A program made the translations under genes and the position numbers. A DNA stretch of 13,216 nucleotides from CAVVVS01 sp963751355 (GTDB lineage Bacteria; Bacteroidota; Ignavibacteria; Ignavibacteriales; Ignavibacteriaceae). Within the stretch, counting starts at the first letter, position 1; every line of letters begins with the position of its first letter. Shown piece after piece: positions 8,084 through 13,216 of the stretch. The DNA is taken from positions 1-13,216 of the forward strand of contig CAVVVS010000051.1 of NCBI GenBank assembly GCA_963751355.1, given 5' to 3'. The notes under the pieces are model-generated. The model did no database searches and was not told the origin of the DNA. It was given only the letters and a program-made list of their open reading frames with translations.

Positions 8084-9688
8084 ATGAATACACATCTTAA
8101 AAGAATTGTTTCTCCTATTTCTTTTCCCAGACTGCTGGATGATTTTTTAACTATATCGGCCAATAATTATCCGGAAAAAGCAGCTTTAATATGCATTGAC
8201 AGAAGGATTACATATAAAAGTCTTGAAGAGACAACTTCTCAATTGGCAAATTTTCTTAATGCAAACGGGATCGGGCGAAACGAAAGGGTAATAATCCTAT
8301 TAGATAATTCAATCGAAGTTGTAATCTCTCTGTTCGGTATTTTAAGAAACGATTCTGTTTTTATAATTCTAAGTAGTTCTACAAAACCTAGAAATCTCAG
8401 CTATATTCTTCAGGACTCAGCGGCTTCATTGATAATTACCGATACGAAAAGAAAAGAGATTGTACGAGAAGTCTTTTCGGATGAAAAAATAAAAAGCAGA
8501 GTTTTGTGGATCGGAAATAAAGAAGATGTTGACGACCTGCCCGGAGAAAAATTTCTATACTGGGATACTATTGCTAAATACGACGTGGAAATTTCTAAAA
8601 CAAGGAAAAATATTGATACCGATCTGGCCGCATTTATTTATACCTCAGGTACAACCGGCAGAAGCAAAGGTATTATGTGCACGCATAAGAGTATGGTAGC
8701 GGCGGCTACGAGTATTATTCAATATTTGGAAAATAAACCGGAGGATATAATATTATCGGTTTTACCGTTATCGTTTGATTACGGTTTATACCAGGTGTTG
8801 ATGAGTATTATTTTCGGCGGGACTGTAATTATTGAGAATGGATTTCTATTTATCAATGATATTTTAAAAATAATTGAGAAATACCGGGTGACAGGTTTTC
8901 CCATTGTACCAACGATTTTGACGATGATGCTGAATTTAAAAAACATTTCAAAATATGATTTCTCTTCGCTGAGGTATATGACAAATACTGGCGCAGCTCT
9001 GCCTGTTGAACATATAAAAAGGATGAGAATGCAATTCAATCATGTCAAGTTTTACTCAATGTACGGTTTATCGGAGTGTAAAAGAGTTTCATATTTACCG
9101 CCGGATGAAATTGACAAGCGTCCCGGATCGGTGGGCAAGGCAATTCCGAATTGCGAAGTGTTTGTGGTTGATGAAAACAATAAAAAAGTAAAGCCGGGTG
9201 AAATAGGTGAGCTTGTTGTAAGGGGATCCAATTTGATGTCCGGTTACTGGAACGATCCGGAGCTGACATGGAAAAAATTCAGAAATGCCGCTGACGGAAA
9301 TGACAAATGGCTGTATACCGGTGATTACTTTAAGCAGGATGAAGACGGTTACCTGTATTTTATTGGAAGAAAAGACGAGATGATTAAATGCAAAGGAGAA
9401 AGAGTTAGTCCTAAAGAGATAGAGGAAACAATTTGCATACTTAGCTCGGTAGCAGAAGCAGCCGTGATCGGGGTGGATGATATTGTGCTTGGTCAGGCTA
9501 TCAAAGCTTTTGTTGTTCCCGTTAACGGAATAGAAATTTCACCGAGTGAAATTTCAAAGCATTGCGCTTGTTCGCTGGAAGATTTTAAGACTCCAAAATA
9601 CATAGAAATCGTATTTGAACTGCCTAGAAACTCGAACGGGAAAGTAGATAAAAAATCACTTTTGTTACAGAGTAAAGAAAGCATTTAA
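8084..9688 (+). CDS. AMP-forming acyl-CoA/acyl-ACP ligase (ANL superfamily)
   Basis: Complete 534-residue adenylating enzyme. Core motifs run in order: the phosphate loop YTSGTTGRSKG at 186-196, SMYGLSE ending at Glu331, YTGD at 411-414, the hinge region GRKDEMIK with KGERVSPKEIEE from about 428, and the catalytic Lys520 in PRNSNGKVDK. It activates a carboxylic acid as acyl-AMP and passes it to a thiol, either CoA or the phosphopantetheine of an ACP. With no CoA-using pathway nearby and an intact ACP in the cluster, loading of that ACP is a reasonable guess. It resembles ligases of exosortase A-associated exopolysaccharide loci, a likeness from memory of the family. The gap before it (101 bases) shows no firm promoter. 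Its stop codon directly abuts the methyltransferase ATG, so the two are probably co-translated. Confidence 0.92.
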   Translation: MNTHLKRIVSPISFPRLLDDFLTISANNYPEKAALICIDRRITYKSLEETTSQLANFLNANGIGRNERVIILLDNSIEVVISLFGILRNDSVFIILSSSTKPRNLSYILQDSAASLIITDTKRKEIVREVFSDEKIKSRVLWIGNKEDVDDLPGEKFLYWDTIAKYDVEISKTRKNIDTDLAAFIYTSGTTGRSKGIMCTHKSMVAAATSIIQYLENKPEDIILSVLPLSFDYGLYQVLMSIIFGGTVIIENGFLFINDILKIIEKYRVTGFPIVPTILTMMLNLKNISKYDFSSLRYMTNTGAALPVEHIKRMRMQFNHVKFYSMYGLSECKRVSYLPPDEIDKRPGSVGKAIPNCEVFVVDENNKKVKPGEIGELVVRGSNLMSGYWNDPELTWKKFRNAADGNDKWLYTGDYFKQDEDGYLYFIGRKDEMIKCKGERVSPKEIEETICILSSVAEAAVIGVDDIVLGQAIKAFVVPVNGIEISPSEISKHCACSLEDFKTPKYIEIVFELPRNSNGKVDKKSLLLQSKESI

Positions 9689-10066
9689 ATGCATTTCGAA
9701 TTAAGAAAATTAAAAAGAATACGTAGAAGAATATACGGATTTAGAGCATTTATCCCATGGCTTCGTGAACGTCACCACCTTGAATTAATGGTGGGGCCAT
9801 TGGGTAATTGGGATAAACTTCAAGCCTATCAATTGAATCTTTTAAAAAGCAACGGATTGAAACCTCAACACATACTCTTGGATATCGGCTGCGGGCCAAT
9901 GCAGGGCGGAATTGCTTTTATTAAGTACCTGGATAAAGGGAATTATTACGGCGTAGACATTAAAAAAAATGTAATCGACATAGGTAAAGAACAAATCACA
10001 AAAAATAAACTTACCGGTAAAAATCCCTTCTTATCACATTCGGAAACTGAACCGACCCCCGAATAG
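9689..10066 (+). CDS. SAM-dependent methyltransferase, truncated C-terminally
   Basis: The first 125 residues of a class I methyltransferase. The SAM-binding motif I, LLDIGCGPMQGG, is at 63-74, and the acidic residue ending strand 2 is Asp90 (YYGVDIKK). Expected downstream motifs (strand 4 acidic patch, post-III region) are missing; family members usually exceed 200 residues. After about residue 118 (position ~10,042) the sequence no longer looks like the family and ends at TAG 10064-10066. Another frame stays open from about 9984 to TGA 10224-10226 but does not restore recognisable methyltransferase motifs, so a rearrangement or deletion junction is more likely than a simple frameshift. It starts immediately after the ligase stop. 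The intact ancestor may have methylated a sugar hydroxyl or carboxyl group; the present product is probably inactive. Confidence 0.72.
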   Translation: MHFELRKLKRIRRRIYGFRAFIPWLRERHHLELMVGPLGNWDKLQAYQLNLLKSNGLKPQHILLDIGCGPMQGGIAFIKYLDKGNYYGVDIKKNVIDIGKEQITKNKLTGKNPFLSHSETEPTPE

Positions 10067-10349
10067 TATTCAAAGAAAAAAGCAACTATATGTTCATAGA
10101 AAAAGTTTTAAGTTCCAAACCGGAATTCCGAATGGTTACTATCCAATTCCAAAGGTGAGTATCAATGACGATGAAGAAATTTGCATTATTAAAATAGATC
10201 TTGTTCATTGTAAAAGTCTCCTTTGAATTGTTAAATAAATGGAACTATTATTTGAGACTTTTTAAACATAACATCTGACTGCGTATTCGCATTCGGACTT
10301 TGTAACACCAGTTGTTTTTTAAAGTAGTTAACATTAAGGAGATGAAACT
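10067..10349. other. Junction region between the two halves of the window
   Basis: No complete gene. An open frame without a start (9984-10226) covers the left part; its translated end (PNGYYPIPKV, then IIKIDLVHCKSLL) reads like protein, so it may be a gene remnant of unknown origin. AAAAGTCTC at 10212-10220 is the reverse complement of GAGACTTTT at 10254-10262. The inner hexamers AAATAA (10233-10238) and TTATTT (10248-10253) can also pair, giving a bulged hairpin ending in a T run. This could be a weak terminator or chance. Confidence 0.35.
10336..10341 (+). promoter_or_regulatory. Shine-Dalgarno sequence AAGGAG
   Basis: AAGGAG lies eight bases before ATG 10350. It decides that start over the ATG at 10342, which gives only a five-codon frame. 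It is much stronger than the ribosome-binding sites of the cluster to the left. Confidence 0.75.
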
Positions 10350-10526
10350 ATGGAAGTAAAAATAGAAGACGGTAAACTGATTATCGAAATTGAATTGCAA
10401 GAACCAACCCCTAGTGCATCTGGGAAAACATTAGTTGTAGCAACTACTCACGGAAACATGCCGACAGATTGTGTCATTGATGGTAAAAAAATTATTATTG
10501 GGCTGAATGCTTATATAAAAAAGTAA
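10350..10526 (+). CDS. Small conserved-looking hypothetical protein, 58 residues
   Basis: A complete small gene with a strong ribosome-binding site. The acidic, strand-rich start (MEVKIEDGKLIIEIELQE) is followed by a Pro/Ser turn (PTPSASGKT), a strand (LVVATTHG), a second strand-turn (CVIDGKKIIIGLNAYI) and a lysine tail. The pattern fits a tiny all-beta protein without membrane segment or signal peptide. I recall similar short hypothetical proteins scattered over distant phyla, without assigned function; this is memory, not a search. It stands alone between the truncated methyltransferase and the convergent secreted-protein gene, and its sequence style is unlike the polysaccharide cluster, so it may have moved independently. 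No toxin, antitoxin or DNA-binding motif is visible. Confidence 0.72.
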   Translation: MEVKIEDGKLIIEIELQEPTPSASGKTLVVATTHGNMPTDCVIDGKKIIIGLNAYIKK

Positions 10527-10659
10527 AAGAGCAAATTATTGAATTTAATAAAAATAAATGTTGAAGTATGAACATTACATATATGAAAAGAATTGATAAG
10601 ATTTTAAAAAAGAGAAATGATAATTCTTAAAATATAAGCAAGTCTCATTTTGGAAATAT

Positions 10660-12976
10660 TCAGCAATACCTAGAACTGAACCAAGTACAGTACATAAAAA
10701 TAAACGTATTGCTTGCATTAGGATCGATAAAATCGACGGTATGAGTTTGGGATTGGCTTATGTTACCAATCTGTCGCATTTCAACTGGCACATACCAGAG
10801 TGAGTCAATTGTCCAAACCTTGGTGTAAGCTTCCTGTGGCAACACCATAAAGCTAAATGGTACATACGCGGAACTTAGCTTTTTATAATCACAAACAATT
10901 GTGGCCCGGTAGCGATATTGGTCGACTATATTTGTTGCTGATGGCGCTTCATATGTAACCGTGTTGATGCCAGCAATATTCAGCCCATCATCGAACAGCA
11001 TTCCCTGAGGACTGGTATTTGGAAGAGGTGTGACTTCAAATTGAGGTGCCATACAGTTCATGCCGTACTCATCGGCTGCAGGATTGCTTTCTATGCCGAA
11101 TCCGCCAAAAGTAAGGCTCTCGTTAGGAGATACTTTTGTTGAGCTGATCAGTTTAGCTGTTGGCTTTAATTTGTAGCACGATACGACCGGTTCAAATCCA
11201 GCAGGTACACCGCAAAGCGTTTTGTCCTCAATAGTCTCCTTGACCAATTGTGCAAGTTCTACAACGTTTTCAGCTGATTTAATCAATGTTTCTACACAAG
11301 CAACAGCGTTGACTCCTGAAGCACATTCTCCTGCGCTTATTGCGATGCTAACAACTTGATTCACATTATTAGACGTGGCCCAATCGGAATTATCCAAGGC
11401 TATTTGTACTAGTTCAGTGGCCATATTTTTCTTCCAGTCTTCTAGAAACCTCGTATTTAATTCTTTTATATTGTTAACTGCATCCTGATTCCTTAACAAA
11501 AATTCAATCAGTTTGGCTTTATCAGCGATCATACTTTTTGCGCATTCTTCGTAGTTCGTCTGTAAACAATTAGCAATTGTAGGTAACGAATAAAAGCCTG
11601 TGGTAGTACCACTTGCAGCTTGGGCTGTTACCCAACCTTGAGGAGATACTGTCGTAGTAAACTTATATGCTATCCCCGTATCTACTGCTATGTCATGATT
11701 CATCAGATACAGTCTTGCGTCGCCTGTAGGGCTCTTGATGACTGTAGCGGCAACCTTCCCATCACTAATGCCGTTTAGGTAGCCATTTTCATGATACATA
11801 AAGGTTAGTTTGTTATTCGCCGAGTCGGTAAAAACAACCGCCTCGATTAACCGCGTAGAGGTATTTACTACAGGGATGATGGATTCACCTATTTCATTAA
11901 TAATTACAAAAGGTGTCCTATCGTTACCAGTTGCATAGAAATAACCGGGATGTAGATTGAACGGATCGATTTCATCTGAGGGTTTCGAGTAATCACCGGA
12001 TTTAATATAGCCCTCAATTTGTGACTCAAAGTCCGCCGTGGCTTCTGCTTCATCTATCCATTCAGTTCGGTTTGATACAACACCAGCAAGTTGTGCATAG
12101 TTATCGTCAACATAAATACCTGGAAATGGTATCGATTCGTTTCCTTGAATTCCAAAGTATTCATTTAATGAATCGCCAACAGATTGATTTATCTGAATTC
12201 CATTGGATGTCGTACCATCCTCATCAATAGACTGTAGAAAACTCATCACAGCAGCTTGGTACTTGGGGCGACGTGGATATAAATCTAATGGCGTAATTAT
12301 CTTACCACCTTGTGTCGTGCCGAGAATTACATTGCCAACACTAAACGTAACATCCTCACCAGGATGGTATTGAAATGTGCCGTTTTGGTCAGTAACACCC
12401 GATAATGAAGGTGTCTGATACTGCAAGCCTGAAACTGGGGCATCTATAAAAATGCCTGTAGCGATTTCAGATATATTTAATTGCGATTTAAATTTATATT
12501 TGAATTTTCTACTAGTCGCACCATTAGAGCTTGATCCTGAAGCCTTAAATGACAGTTTAAGCGTGTTTTTCTTTTGCTATATGAGGCCTTGAAATTACTT
12601 ATCGTTGGATTTGCAATTATGTTTGCGCCAGATTCTTCCTTACAAGCCACGTCAGCTTCTAACTGAAGGTTAGAGATAAAGGTATCGATACTGGCTGAAT
12701 CAAATTCAAGAGTGAATTTCTTATCAGGCTTGATAACAGCATAGATGCCACTATAGGTGCCCATTGAGTAGGTCAATGACCAGGTTCCATCCTGGTTAAT
12801 ATTGAAACTACTGGGTTGTTCATTATTATTTCGGACCCGCAACCCTTTATCTTGAATTTATCAGTTGAGGTGCCTGACCCGGAACCATTTATAGCCCAGG
12901 CTATATTCGCGATTAAAAAGCCAACAATAATAAGAGCGATTGAAATAAAGCTTTTTATGAGATGTGACTTAATCAC
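10660..12976 (-). pseudogene. Large secreted protein with an N-terminal signal peptide, two or more frameshifts
   Basis: Starts at GTG 12974-12976 behind GGGGGAG. Residues 1-28 are a signal peptide (basic head, long hydrophobic core, cleavage after AWA). One A missing in the A3 run (minus strand, 12857-12859) breaks DKIQDKGLRVRNN, and one missing in the A5 run (12566-12570) breaks KNTLKLSF. With both restored, the product is about 772 residues. After a beta-rich first domain comes a module reading GIFIDAPVSGLQY, SGVTDQNGTFQYHPGE, FSVGNVILG, ITPLDLYP and LQSIDEDGTTSNGI. I know this module from secreted or lipoprotein-type proteins of Gammaproteobacteria. Later regions hold a helical Cys-containing stretch and beta-sandwich-like segments. 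The C-terminus may also be frameshifted: another frame near 10,696 continues TVLGSVLGIAEYF. Function unknown; no enzyme motif is seen. Probably periplasmic or extracellular. Confidence 0.72.
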
Positions 12977-13216
12977 TGCTTAGCTCCCCCGATTTCATAT
13001 GAATGTCCGCTTGGCGGCAATGCCAATCATTTAGGTAATTCATATTAAACGCGTAATATTATTAATTTGGTTCACATATAACACACATAAATATTTATCT
13101 CCAAACGCTAATAAATTGTATAAATGCGTATACATGGCTGTTTGATTACAATGCATTTAAGGTCTCAAGTGGGGCCGGCTGTCACATACTCCTCTCAGGC
13201 ACGCGTAAATTGTCAC
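12977..13216. other. Upstream region of the secreted-protein gene and right window edge
   Basis: It must contain the promoter for the minus-strand gene. No convincing -35/-10 pair stands out; TTGGAG and TTATAT on the minus strand are 17 bases apart but match poorly. A minus-strand frame from the edge ends at TAA (13157-13159) after 19 sense codons and could be the tail of another gene, but this is too short to judge. Confidence 0.35.
12984..12990 (-). promoter_or_regulatory. Shine-Dalgarno sequence GGGGGAG for the secreted-protein gene
   Basis: On the minus strand GGGGGAG lies seven bases before the GTG start at 12976. It supports that start and the signal peptide that follows it directly. 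Confidence 0.7.

Noticed and set aside
10212..10262. Strong Rho-independent terminator
   Set aside because: The stem is only nine base pairs with a 33-base loop unless a 12-base bulge is allowed; too weak to call.
10200..10360. Integron attC site next to the 58-residue gene
   Set aside because: GTTAAAT at 10230 fits the GTTRRRY core, but no matching inverse core or paired arms are present.
10568..10630. A 20-residue basic open frame after the 58-residue gene
   Set aside because: It has no ribosome-binding site, is very short and is AT-rich; likely chance.
12021..12230. Plus-strand open frame within the secreted-protein gene
   Set aside because: It is antisense to a well-supported coding module and has a low-complexity His/Gln-rich translation typical of a shadow.
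13157..13216. End of another gene, or a riboswitch, at the right edge (minus strand; CTGAGAGGAG-like stretch)
   Set aside because: Only 19 sense codons are visible and no conserved riboswitch core or known protein tail can be confirmed.
1..13216. CRISPR arrays, tRNA or rRNA genes, intact transposases
   Set aside because: No regularly spaced repeats, no cloverleaf with a TTCGANNC-type arm and no transposase motifs were seen on either strand.

Overview
The window is a mosaic of two parts that read in opposite directions. About 1-10,060 is AT-rich and every gene is on the plus strand. It holds a surface-polysaccharide type cluster: a GT4-like glycosyltransferase, two different polysaccharide deacetylases, an acyl carrier protein (ACP), a left-handed beta-helix acyltransferase, a second ACP-like protein, an asparagine-synthase-type amidotransferase, a NAD-synthase-type amide ligase, an AMP-forming acyl ligase and a truncated SAM methyltransferase. 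About 10,340-13,000 is richer in G+C. It holds a 58-residue conserved-looking small protein (plus strand) and one large secreted protein (minus strand), both with strong Shine-Dalgarno sequences.

The host cannot be fixed from the sequence. The left part mostly lacks strong ribosome-binding sites, and one TAnnTTTG-type promoter candidate is visible; this recalls Bacteroidota, Ignavibacteriota or Chlorobiota. The secreted protein carries a module I associate from memory with gammaproteobacterial secreted proteins. Horizontal transfer is likely for at least one part.

Functionally, the left cluster looks like a system that builds or decorates a surface glycan. The ligase would activate a carboxylic acid and could load it on the first ACP. 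The amidotransferase and the NadE-like ligase would make amides. The beta-helix acyltransferase and the methyltransferase would modify the sugar, and the deacetylases would trim N- or O-acyl groups. The gene set resembles exosortase A-associated exopolysaccharide loci, but no exosortase is in the window. The ACPs are co-linear without gaps through the core, yet only the first has the phosphopantetheine serine; the second has Glu at that position.

A striking feature is frame breakage. The glycosyltransferase, both deacetylases, the amidotransferase and the secreted protein each need one or two single-base corrections, mostly in short A runs, to restore family motifs. Because unrelated genes in both halves are hit the same way, homopolymer sequencing or assembly error is at least as likely as gene decay. 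The ACPs, acyltransferase, NadE-like gene, acyl ligase and 58-residue gene are intact.
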